10,625 nt of DNA, from contig DOVS01000149.1 in the NCBI GenBank assembly GCA_003519965.1, positions 1-10,625 on the forward strand, in the 5' to 3' direction. This DNA is from Betaproteobacteria bacterium. Its GTDB lineage: Bacteria > Pseudomonadota > Gammaproteobacteria > Burkholderiales > UBA9220. Made by a program: the position numbers and the translations under genes. This document shows, one piece after another, positions 1 through 6,722 of this stretch (the first letter of the stretch is position 1; each line of letters begins with the position of its first letter). The notes under the pieces are model-generated. The model saw nothing but the letters and a program-made list of their open reading frames with translations. It did no database searches and was not told the DNA's origin.

Positions 1-671
1 TCGCCAACATTGTCACCCACATTGTCGGCAATCGTTGCCGGGTTGCGCGGATCGTCTTCCGGAATGCCCGCTTCAACCTTACCGACGAGATCGCCGCCTA
101 CGTCCGCACCCTTGGTGAAGATACCGCCGCCAAGACGAGCAAAGATGGAGATCAGCGAACCACCGAAGCCTAGGCCGATGAGGTGCTCGACGGTTTGTTG
201 GAGAGTGGTGTTATCGCCGCCCATGGCGTGGAGTATCGCGAAATAACCAGCGATGCCGAGCAGTCCGAGACCGACAACCAACATGCCAGTCGTGGCGCCG
301 CTGCGGAATGCAACGTTCAGCGCTGGGTTGATCCCGCCCTTGGCGGCTTCGGCGGTGCGCACGTTAGCGCGTACCGAGACATTCATGCCGATGTATCCCG
401 CCGCCGCCGAACACAAGGCGCCGATGGCGAAACCGATAGCCGTTTTCCACGACAACGCCAGGCCAATGACGACGAACAGGATGACGCCAACGACGCCGAT
501 GGTGGTGTATTGACGGTTGAGATACGCGGTCGCCCCTTCCTGAACGGCGGCGGCGATCTCTCGCATTCGCTCGTTCCCGCTGGGCTTGCCTAATAACCAC
601 GTAATTGAAAACACCCCATATAGTAATGCGACTACCGCGCATACCAGCGCGAAGATCAACCCTACCGGCAT
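1..671 (-). CDS. hppA: Membrane-bound proton/sodium-translocating pyrophosphatase, 5' part (partial at left edge)
   Basis: Encodes the first 223 residues of an integral inner-membrane pyrophosphatase that couples PPi hydrolysis to cation pumping. The frame is open from the ATG at 671 to the window edge, so the C-terminal two thirds are missing. Hydrophobic segments lie at about residues 2-27, 57-74, 79-97 and 125-147. The family's catalytic loop is clear: [12 protein letters not shown] at 181-192, then [19 protein letters not shown] at 194-212 and [10 protein letters not shown] at 214-223, holding the Lys, Asp and Glu residues that bind Mg-PPi. The usual DVGAD is DVGGD here. The start has a strong AGGAG ribosome site about 5 bases upstream. 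The residues that separate K+-dependent from K+-independent forms, and much of the ion-selectivity information, lie outside the window, so H+ versus Na+ cannot be decided. The gene follows pfp but is separated from it by a terminator. Confidence 0.96.
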   Translation of the reverse strand, partial: MPVGLIFALVCAVVALLYGVFSITWLLGKPSGNERMREIAAAVQEGATAYLNRQYTTIGVVGVILFVVIGLALSWKTAIGFAIGALCSAAAGYIGMNVSVRANVRTAEAAKGGINPALNVAFRSGATTGMLVVGLGLLGIAGYFAILHAMGGDNTTLQQTVEHLIGLGFGGSLISIFARLGGGIFTKGADVGGDLVGKVEAGIPEDDPRNPATIADNVGDNVG

Positions 672-701
672 GATAACTCCTTTCGTAACAACTCAAGACT
701 A

Positions 702-729
702 ATTAAAAATGAATGATGTTGGATGCCAA
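702..729 (-). promoter_or_regulatory. Candidate sigma70 promoter of hppA
   Basis: Reading the minus strand, TTGGCA (724-729, 5 of 6 to the -35 consensus) is followed after 16 bases by TTTAAT (702-707, 5 of 6 to the -10 consensus). Initiation would fall near 695, giving a leader of about 25 bases that contains the hppA ribosome site. The position just downstream of the pfp terminator makes an independent hppA promoter sensible. Called by eye only. Confidence 0.4.
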
Positions 730-746
730 ATGTCATCAATCTTCCT

Positions 747-779
747 CCCCCCCCACTGGTATGCTGGCGTACTGGCGTA
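747..779. repeat. C8 homopolymer and tandem 8-bp repeat upstream of hppA
   Basis: An uninterrupted run of eight C (747-754; G8 on the hppA strand) is followed by two perfect head-to-tail copies of ctggcgta (764-771 and 772-779). Both lie between the pfp terminator and the candidate hppA promoter. The G8 run sits about 18 bases upstream of the proposed -35 box. No known element is recognised. Confidence 0.7.
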
Positions 780-794
780 GCCAAAAACCCTCCC

Positions 795-819
795 AAAAAA
801 AAGGGCCATTACCGGGCCC
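795..819 (-). terminator. Intrinsic terminator after pfp
   Basis: On the minus strand, GGGCC (819-815) pairs with GGCCC (807-803) across a 7-base loop and is followed directly by eight T (802-795). It starts 15 bases beyond the pfp stop codon. A GC stem plus a long U tract is the classic Rho-independent form. It should end or attenuate transcription from the adk-pfp side before hppA. Confidence 0.85.
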
Positions 820-833
820 ATGCATTGCTCGAA

Positions 834-2096
834 TCAGACGCTGAATTCGTCTTGTAATTTTTTCGGCGCCGCCGCATTTTTCAATTTTACGTAATCTGGC
901 AAACCGTTCTTATAGGGTGGATAGTCTTCTCCCTTAATCAAGGGCGACAGATAAGTGCGGCAAGCATCGGTGATGTGGAAGCCGTCCCGGGTAATGAATT
1001 GACGCGGCATGAATTTTTCTTTATTCGCTACGTCCTTGAGCGGCGCCTCGCCAAGTTTCCATTTGTAAGGCTTGTCCGACACCCGGGTAATAGCGGGCAT
1101 CACCGAGTTTTTCCCCTTAAGGGCGAGCTCGACCGCCGCCTTGCCGAGCGCATAAGCCTGATCGACGTCGGTTTTGGAGGCGATATGGCGCGCCGCCCGC
1201 TGGAGGTAGTCGGCCACCGCCCAGTGATATTTGTAGCCCAGCTTATCTTTAATTAATTGCGCCACCACTGGGGCTACGCCGCCTAATTGCGCGTGGCCAA
1301 AGGCGTCGCGCGTTCCGGTTTCCGCCAGAAACTCCCCCGCTTTATTCTTCACGCCTTCCGAAACCACAATGGCGCAATAGCCATATTGCTTCACGGCGTC
1401 GTCCACCTTGGCGAGAAAAGCGCTTTCATCGAAAGTGATTTCCGGAAATAAAATGAGGTGTGGCGCGTCGCTCTCTTTTTCCGCCGCCAACCCGCCTGCC
1501 GCGGCGATCCAACCGGCATGCCGTCCCATGACTTCCAATACGAAAATCTTGGTTGACGTTTTGCACATGGATGCGACGTCGAATCCCGCTTCGCGGATGG
1601 AGACGGCGATATATTTAGCGACCGACCCGAAACCCGGGCAATTGTCGGTAATCGGCAGATCGTTATCCACTGTTTTCGGCACATGAATCGCCTGGATGGG
1701 GTAACCCATGGTTTCCGCCAATTGCGACACTTTCAGGCAAGTATCCGCGGAATCGCCGCCGCCATTGTAGAAAAAATAACCGATGTTATGCGCCTTAAAC
1801 ACCTCGATTAAACGCTCGAACTGCGCTTTATTTTCTTCTAACCCCTTGAGTTTATAGCGGCAGGAGCCAAAAGCGCCGGCGGGCGTGTGGCGTAGCGCGG
1901 CAATGGCCTTATCGGACTCCTTGGAGGTATCGATCAAGTCTTCCGTCAACGCGCCAATGATGCCATTGCGGCCCGCGTAAACCTTACCGATCTTATCTTT
2001 ATGCTTACGCGCCGTTTCGATCACACCGCAGGCGGAAGCGTTAATCACCGCCGTCACGCCGCCGGACTGGGCATAAAAAGCATTTTTTTTCGCCAT
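834..2096 (-). CDS. pfp: Pyrophosphate-dependent 6-phosphofructokinase
   Basis: A 420-residue cytosolic enzyme interconverting fructose 6-phosphate + PPi with fructose 1,6-bisphosphate + Pi, usable in glycolysis or gluconeogenesis. Phosphofructokinase landmarks are in order: N-terminal QSGGVTAVINAS (10-21), NGGGDSADT (111-119), PKTVDND (140-146) with the catalytic Asp, and MGRHAGW (190-196). Two residues argue for PPi rather than ATP as donor: Asp at the fourth position of GGGDS (Gly in ATP enzymes, GGDGS) and Lys in PKTVDND (ATP enzymes have PGTIDND). The sequence resembles the roughly 400-residue proteobacterial PPi-PFK type. The ATG at 2096 has GGAG about 10 bases upstream. Codons 2-4 form an A8 run. 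The gene lies 98 bases after the unnamed gene and ends at a strong terminator. The pairing with hppA matches the co-transcription I recall for Methylococcus capsulatus. Confidence 0.95.
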   Translation of the reverse strand: MAKKNAFYAQSGGVTAVINASACGVIETARKHKDKIGKVYAGRNGIIGALTEDLIDTSKESDKAIAALRHTPAGAFGSCRYKLKGLEENKAQFERLIEVFKAHNIGYFFYNGGGDSADTCLKVSQLAETMGYPIQAIHVPKTVDNDLPITDNCPGFGSVAKYIAVSIREAGFDVASMCKTSTKIFVLEVMGRHAGWIAAAGGLAAEKESDAPHLILFPEITFDESAFLAKVDDAVKQYGYCAIVVSEGVKNKAGEFLAETGTRDAFGHAQLGGVAPVVAQLIKDKLGYKYHWAVADYLQRAARHIASKTDVDQAYALGKAAVELALKGKNSVMPAITRVSDKPYKWKLGEAPLKDVANKEKFMPRQFITRDGFHITDACRTYLSPLIKGEDYPPYKNGLPDYVKLKNAAAPKKLQDEFSV

Positions 2097-2169
2097 GCCA
2101 GGAACTCTCCAGAATCAAAAAAGTCAGTTAAAAAATTCACCCGATCACACTCGACCGCCAATGCAGCCA

Positions 2170-2191
2170 GGATAAAGCCGCGCCCGGCGCG
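2170..2191 (-). terminator. Weak hairpin after the unnamed gene (possible attenuator)
   Basis: CGCGC and GCGCG (2179-2191) form a 5-bp GC stem with a 3-base loop four bases past the stop of the unnamed gene. On the minus strand it is followed by GCTTTATCC, a poor U tract. It might slow or partly end transcription between the adk pair and pfp. I would not rely on it as a true terminator. Confidence 0.25.
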
Positions 2192-2194
2192 CAA

Positions 2195-2545
2195 CTATCC
2201 AGCCGCTGCGGTGCGCTCGTGGTCGGCTTGCAGTTTCAGCAAGGTCGTAACGCATTCCGACAAATCGTCGTAATCTTCCTTGCCCGTGCCATATTGCTCA
2301 CGAACGGAATAAAAAAATTGGCTGCGGAAACATTCGTCATCCAGTTTGCTGATCACGAATGTCGCGCGTCCCGCCTTCCACACCAAGGCGGGACATTCCG
2401 TTAATTCCGGCAACGCGGGGTCGAGCCGCAACTCGACATCCGCCTGCTGGATTTCCACCGGCTCGTCATACCGCTCCTTGAGCGTGGTTTCCACCACCCA
2501 AAGCTCGCGGGAGGAAAAAGCCGGAACGGTCTTCCTATCGGACAT
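2195..2545 (-). CDS. Unnamed small protein between adk and pfp
   Basis: 116 residues, not assigned to any family I can name. It is soluble-looking, with no signal peptide or membrane segment, and rich in Glu and Asp. The start is SSRELWVVETTLKERY (11-26), a charged stretch that could be helical. The middle is hydrophobic and strand-like (PALVWKAGRATFVISKL, 52-68). The end carries SQFFYSVREQYGTGKEDYDDLSECV (75-99) and a short Ala-rich tail. The conserved-looking aromatic and acidic residues suggest a folded small domain rather than a spurious frame. The ATG lies 3 bases after the adk stop codon with no good ribosome site, so translation is probably coupled to adk. It has the look of a lineage-specific conserved hypothetical. 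A role tied to adk or pfp is inferred from position only. Confidence 0.8.
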   Translation of the reverse strand: MSDRKTVPAFSSRELWVVETTLKERYDEPVEIQQADVELRLDPALPELTECPALVWKAGRATFVISKLDDECFRSQFFYSVREQYGTGKEDYDDLSECVTTLLKLQADHERTAAAG

Positions 2546-2548
2546 GAA

Positions 2549-3366
<818 letters not shown>

Positions 3367-4125
3367 TCAGCTTGCCCACAGCGCCCTTACCTGCTGTAAA
3401 TCCTCCTCCGTATCCACGCCCGCCGCCGGCGCGCCGGCAACGACCAAGACCGTGATACGGTAGCCGCACCACAAGGCGCGGAGTTGCTCCAGCGCCTCGA
3501 AATGCTCGATTGGCGCGGGTTGCAAACGCCCATACGCTTCTAAAAACGCCGCACGGTACGCGTAAACGCCAATATGTCGGTAAGCCGGTAGTTGCGCGGG
3601 AAATTTTCCCGGCGAGGAAAAATCGTCGCGTGCATAAGGAATCGGCGCCCTGCTGAAGTAAAGAGCGTTGCCCTGGCGATCGAGCACCACTTTCACCGCA
3701 TGCGGATTGAACAACGTTTCTCGCTCCCGGATCGGGTGGCAGGCGGTGGCGATGGCGGCGTGGGCGTTAGCGTCCAAACGCCGCGCCAGTTGCCGGATGA
3801 GCTCAGGGTCGATCAACGGCTCGTCGCCTTGCACGTTAACGATCAGGGTGTCGCCCGGCCATTGGCGCTGAACGGCGACCTCGGCGATTCGGTCGGTGCC
3901 GGTAGCGTGCCGCGCCGAAGTCATCATGGCTGAAAACCCATGCGCTTCCACCGTGGCGGCGATTTCGGCATGATCGGTCGCCACCCAGACTTCCTCGGCG
4001 CCGCTCGCCGCAGCTTGCTCCGCCACCCGCACCACCATGGGCTTGCCGCCAATATCCAGCAGCGGCTTGGCGGCCAGCCGGCTGGAAGCATAACGGGCGG
4101 GAATAACCACCTTGAAGGCCGCCAT
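3367..4125 (-). CDS. kdsB: 3-deoxy-manno-octulosonate cytidylyltransferase (CMP-Kdo synthetase)
   Basis: A 252-residue cytosolic enzyme making CMP-Kdo + PPi from CTP + Kdo, the activated sugar for the lipopolysaccharide inner core. The N-terminus [17 protein letters not shown] (6-22) is the nucleotide-binding signature. VATDH (48-52), [13 protein letters not shown] (70-82) and [10 protein letters not shown] (97-106, with the metal-binding Asp101) follow. [17 protein letters not shown] and a C-terminal GVDTEEDL complete the family pattern. The ATG at 4125 is chosen because it gives [12 protein letters not shown], aligning with known KdsB N-termini. A GTG six codons upstream (4143) is in frame but would add a non-conserved MRNAPD, and neither start has a strong ribosome site. 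The gene starts 26 bases after the Trm112-family gene and belongs to the same operon. Confidence 0.97.
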   Translation of the reverse strand: MAAFKVVIPARYASSRLAAKPLLDIGGKPMVVRVAEQAAASGAEEVWVATDHAEIAATVEAHGFSAMMTSARHATGTDRIAEVAVQRQWPGDTLIVNVQGDEPLIDPELIRQLARRLDANAHAAIATACHPIRERETLFNPHAVKVVLDRQGNALYFSRAPIPYARDDFSSPGKFPAQLPAYRHIGVYAYRAAFLEAYGRLQPAPIEHFEALEQLRALWCGYRITVLVVAGAPAAGVDTEEDLQQVRALWAS

Positions 4126-4151
4126 GTCAGGCGCGTTCCGCACCCATCCGG

Positions 4152-4331
4152 TTAAACTTCCTCGTCCGGCGCCAGCTGACGAGCTTCTTCCTCCAGCATA
4201 ACGGGAATATCGTCACGGATGGGATAGGCCAAGCGGCACGGTTTGCAGACCAGTTCCTGCGGCGTTTTGAGATAGGTCAGCGGCCCTTTGCATAGAGGGC
4301 AAGCCAGGATTTCAAGCAGCTTTGCGTCCAT
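4152..4331 (-). CDS. Trm112/UPF0434-family small zinc-ribbon protein
   Basis: 59 residues starting [14 protein letters not shown], with two cysteine pairs, CPLC (11-14) and CKPC (29-32), that form a probable zinc ribbon, then the [13 protein letters not shown] segment (35-46) typical of this family (E. coli YcaR). The eukaryotic relative Trm112 activates several methyltransferases. The bacterial role is not settled. The gene is recognised by its motif and by its standard position between lpxK and kdsB. The ATG lies inside the 3' end of lpxK (20-base overlap, different frame) with AAGGA about 7 bases upstream, so it is probably translationally coupled to lpxK. Confidence 0.93.
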   Translation of the reverse strand: MDAKLLEILACPLCKGPLTYLKTPQELVCKPCRLAYPIRDDIPVMLEEEARQLAPDEEV

Positions 4332-5343
4332 GATGCTTCCTTATTGTGTCCAATAGCTTAAATTCGAGCGCCGGGTCGATGTCGGCGTCTACCGCCAGCG
4401 CCCAGCACTTGGGATCGGCGAAGGCGGCGCATTTCACTGCGTCCTTTTCGGTCATAATGATCGCGTCGGCACGGGGCAGGTTCAAATCCGCCGGCGTATA
4501 CACATAATGATCGGGAAAGGCATGCGCGGTAAATACGAGGCCCAATGCACGCAAGTCATCGAAAAAGCGTTGCGGGTTGCCGATACCCGCCATCGCATGC
4601 ACCGCCTTGCCTTGAAAGCGCGAAACGCCGACGCGTAATTCCGGCCGCCCCACATTGTAAAACACTTCTCCGGTCAGACGCATGCGGAATTGATTCGGCG
4701 CCGTTGGCTGGCCATCGCCGTTCAGCAATACCGCATCCACCGATTCGAGCCGTCCCAACCTCTCCCGTAACGGCCCCGCCGGCAACAACAACCGGTTGCC
4801 ATAATAACGCTGCGCATCCACGACGGCGATTTCCATATCGCGGCGCAAGGCGTAGTGTTGTAAGCCGTCGTCGCTTAGCAGCACATCGCACTCGGGATGA
4901 CGGCGCAGTAAACCTCGGGCGGCGAGAACACGGTCCGCGCCGACCACGATGGGACAACCGGTGCGCCGCGCGAGCAGCAAGGGTTCGTCGCCGACCTCTA
5001 GAGGATCGCTATTCTCGGTTACCTCCAACGTGGCTTGGCTGCGCCGGCCATAACCACGGCTGATAACGCCCGGCCGGTAACCGCGGCGGCGGAGAAAATC
5101 CGCGATCCATACCACGGCGGGCGTTTTTCCTGTACCGCCGACGGTGATATTGCCCACCACGATCACCGGCACAGGCACTGCATCCGAATGGATGATTCTC
5201 CAACGGTAGAGCAGGCGGCGAAACGCCACCGCAAATCCGAACAACAGACTTAACGGCCACAGCAACACATGCCAGCGAGTGATCGTGCTCCACTGGGATT
5301 CCAGCCAAGGCGCATTCATCGCCGGATAAGCGGCTTGCGCCAT
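4312..5343 (-). CDS. lpxK: Tetraacyldisaccharide 4'-kinase
   Basis: A 343-residue inner-membrane enzyme that phosphorylates the 4' position of the lipid A disaccharide precursor, making lipid IVA on the cytoplasmic face. A hydrophobic N-terminal helix (about 24-44) precedes the Walker A segment [13 protein letters not shown] (63-75). ISRGYG (94-99), VGDEPLLLA (117-125) and SDDGLQH (157-163) carry the expected catalytic and Mg-binding residues. [11 protein letters not shown] lies near the C-terminus. Length is slightly above E. coli LpxK (328). The ATG at 5343 has no clear ribosome site. An internal ATG at 5319 ([10 protein letters not shown], residue 9) is an equally reasonable start. The gene lies 33 bases after exbD and overlaps the Trm112-family gene. 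Confidence 0.96.
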   Translation of the reverse strand: MAQAAYPAMNAPWLESQWSTITRWHVLLWPLSLLFGFAVAFRRLLYRWRIIHSDAVPVPVIVVGNITVGGTGKTPAVVWIADFLRRRGYRPGVISRGYGRRSQATLEVTENSDPLEVGDEPLLLARRTGCPIVVGADRVLAARGLLRRHPECDVLLSDDGLQHYALRRDMEIAVVDAQRYYGNRLLLPAGPLRERLGRLESVDAVLLNGDGQPTAPNQFRMRLTGEVFYNVGRPELRVGVSRFQGKAVHAMAGIGNPQRFFDDLRALGLVFTAHAFPDHYVYTPADLNLPRADAIIMTEKDAVKCAAFADPKCWALAVDADIDPALEFKLLDTIRKHHGRKAA

Positions 5344-5375
5344 GCGGCGCGCGCGAAACAGGCGCGGCGCGCGCG
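5344..5375. repeat. Direct 12-bp GC repeat in the exbD-lpxK gap
   Basis: Two perfect copies of gcggcgcgcgcg (5344-5355 and 5364-5375) separated by 8 bases fill almost the whole gap between the exbD stop and the first lpxK ATG. The alternating GC tracts are also self-complementary and could form a stem just before the lpxK start, where no ribosome site is visible. Confidence 0.75.
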
Positions 5376-5376
5376 G

Positions 5377-5799
5377 TTACGACCCCTGCTTTTCCTGAAC
5401 GGCGAACGTAATATGGACATACCCCGCCTGACGCGCCGCCTCCATGATATTGATGACCGATTGATGGGTCGCTTTAGCGTCGGCGGCGATAACAACCACT
5501 GGGTGGGCCATCTGCGCGCCGCTCTTGCGCAGCGCGCGCGTTAGATCCGCCAAGCGCTGGTATGCGACCGCTGTGTGGTTAACCCGGTAATGTCCTTGAG
5601 CGTCGACCGTCACATCGATGACGTTATTTTTTTCGCTTTGTTTTTTAGACTGCGCTTGGGGCAGGTTAATTTGCAACTCGCGGAATTTAGAAAAGGTCGT
5701 GGTGGTCATGAGAAAAATCAAAATCACCAGTAACACGTCGATCATTGGAATCAGATTGATTTCCGGCTCATCCCGACGCTTGCCCCGCTGAAAATCCAT
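5377..5799 (-). CDS. exbD: ExbD/TolR-family biopolymer transport protein
   Basis: 140 residues with the standard layout: a short cytoplasmic N-terminus (1-13), one membrane helix (about 14-36, INLIPMIDVLLVILIFLM) and a periplasmic C-terminal domain. Asp21 in the helix is the conserved proton-conducting residue of ExbD/TolR. With the ExbB/TolQ-type partner it forms an ion-driven motor energising an outer-membrane or envelope process. No tonB, tolA, tolB or pal is in the window, so the driven partner is unknown. This lpxK-linked pair also occurs in Pseudomonas and Burkholderia relatives, as I recall. The ATG has GGGAG 6 bases upstream, and the gap from exbB is 10 bases. Confidence 0.93.
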   Translation of the reverse strand: MDFQRGKRRDEPEINLIPMIDVLLVILIFLMTTTTFSKFRELQINLPQAQSKKQSEKNNVIDVTVDAQGHYRVNHTAVAYQRLADLTRALRKSGAQMAHPVVVIAADAKATHQSVINIMEAARQAGYVHITFAVQEKQGS

Positions 5800-5809
5800 T
5801 CCATGCTCC

Positions 5810-6415
5810 CTAGCGACGCTCGCCGTGAATAATTTCCACCAGTTTGACGGCCTGCTGCTCCATATCGAACACCAGCTCGTCCACTTTACCGCGGAAGTAG
5901 CGGTAAAAAATCAAGCTGGGAATGGCGACAATCAATCCCATGGCCGTATTGTAAAGGGCCACGGAAATGCCGTGGGCAAGATGGGCGGGATCGGCGGACG
6001 ACGGCGTCAGCGCCGCGAAAATTTCCACCATGCCGATGACCGTCCCCAGCAGTCCCATTAACGGGCTTGCCGTGGCGATCGTTCCCAGAGTCGTCAGAAA
6101 ACGCTCCAACTCATGAGCGGCCGCGCGGCCCGCCTCCTCGACGGATTCCTTCATCATTTCCTGGGGACTATTGACGTTTTTCACCCCAGCAGCAAAAATC
6201 TGGGCCAGCGGCGGTCCTTCGGAAAGACGTTTTACCATGGCGGGAGTGGCGCCGGCTTGCTTCAGTTCGCGCACCACTTGCGGCAGCAGGCCTCTGGGAG
6301 CAATTTGACCTGCGCGCAGCGTCCAAAGACGCTCTCCGATGATGCCCAAGGCAATGACCGAGGCCACAATAATCGGCCAAATCGGCCAGCCCGCGGCTTC
6401 GATGATGGCGAACAC
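5810..6415 (-). CDS. exbB: ExbB/TolQ/MotA-family proton channel protein
   Basis: 201 residues with three hydrophobic helices at about 10-28, 108-134 and 150-172, and the family's large cytoplasmic loop between the first two. The second helix region TLGTIATASPLMGLLGTVIGM (109-129) and the third (GISVALYNTAMGLIVAIPSL, 149-168) carry the family signatures. It would assemble as a pentameric channel around an ExbD dimer in the inner membrane. The start is a GTG at 6415, supported by a strong GGAGG 6 bases upstream. A nearby ATG at 6419 is out of frame. It is the first gene of the minus-strand run, followed by exbD after 10 bases. Confidence 0.93.
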   Translation of the reverse strand: MFAIIEAAGWPIWPIIVASVIALGIIGERLWTLRAGQIAPRGLLPQVVRELKQAGATPAMVKRLSEGPPLAQIFAAGVKNVNSPQEMMKESVEEAGRAAAHELERFLTTLGTIATASPLMGLLGTVIGMVEIFAALTPSSADPAHLAHGISVALYNTAMGLIVAIPSLIFYRYFRGKVDELVFDMEQQAVKLVEIIHGERR

Positions 6416-6430
6416 GCATAACCTCCAAGC

Positions 6431-6477
6431 AAAGTGTGAAAGGCGTCACTTTAGCTTGCCGGTTTCTTCTCGGCAAG
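6431..6477 (-). promoter_or_regulatory. Two hairpins in the exbB leader
   Basis: AAAGTG (6431-6436) pairs with CACTTT (6447-6452) across 10 bases, and CTTGCCG (6455-6461) pairs with CGGCAAG (6471-6477) across 9 bases. Both lie within 65 bases upstream of the exbB start and would be in its leader if transcription begins farther upstream. Neither has a following U tract on the minus strand. Any regulatory role is inferred. Confidence 0.45.
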
Positions 6478-6507
6478 AGCGTTCGGCTAATGCGCCAACA
6501 TAAAAAA

Positions 6508-6548
6508 GTCCACAGTTTCTGTGGATAACTTTGTGGACGAGTCCACAA
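6508..6548. promoter_or_regulatory. Paired TGTGGA palindromes with a perfect DnaA box
   Basis: TCCACAG-TTT-CTGTGGA (6509-6525) is followed after 5 bases by TTGTGGAC-GA-GTCCACAA (6531-6548), so the TCCACA core occurs four times in alternating orientation within 40 bases. TGTGGATAA at 6520-6528 is, on the minus strand, the exact DnaA 9-mer TTATCCACA. TGTGGACGA (6532-6540) matches it at 7 of 9. Candidate protein-binding array in the exbB/xseA control region. Confidence 0.55.
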
Positions 6549-6609
6549 TTACGCCATCTAAGTACACGGCGGAAAATAAGAAAGGATAAAGCGCCCAAAT
6601 AATGACCTA

Positions 6610-6649
6610 TTGTTTTAATCAATAAAATCAACTAGATATTAAATATACT
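6610..6649 (+). promoter_or_regulatory. Tentative xseA promoter region
   Basis: The AT-rich stretch contains TATACT (6644-6649), a good -10 match, but no good -35 box at the usual distance. The alternative TTGTTT (6610-6615)-17-TAGATA (6633-6638) has normal spacing but poor boxes. Either would give a leader of about 70-80 bases before xseA. Confidence 0.25.
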
Positions 6650-6722
6650 CTAAGCTTTCATGGATTTAGCGGCCGTATGCTAGGGAACTTCTGAGAATTG
6701 TGAATTAACGCGAGTTTTATTT

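Larger units (their letters stand above)
6416..6722. other. Divergent exbB/xseA intergenic region
   Basis: 307 bp without a credible gene. The left half (6416-6550) holds four successive inverted repeats and the exbB ribosome site (6421-6426). The right half (about 6580-6660) is very AT-rich. Promoters for both exbB and xseA must lie here. No small gene, tRNA or recognised riboswitch is seen. Confidence 0.8.

Noticed and set aside
364..696. Minus-strand 110-codon open frame overlapping hppA
   Set aside because: It is in another frame over the conserved hppA sequence, with an Arg-rich low-complexity product of the shadow type.
4126..4143. GTG start for kdsB six codons upstream
   Set aside because: It adds non-conserved residues; the ATG at 4125 aligns with KdsB N-termini and neither start has a clearly better ribosome site.
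6168..6548. Minus-strand 126-codon frame spanning the exbB leader
   Set aside because: Different frame from the conserved exbB sequence and Arg/His-rich shadow composition; its upstream part covers the palindrome array.
6508..6660. Replication origin
   Set aside because: Only one perfect DnaA box, and none of the usual origin neighbours (dnaA, dnaN, gidA/mnmG, parAB) in the window.
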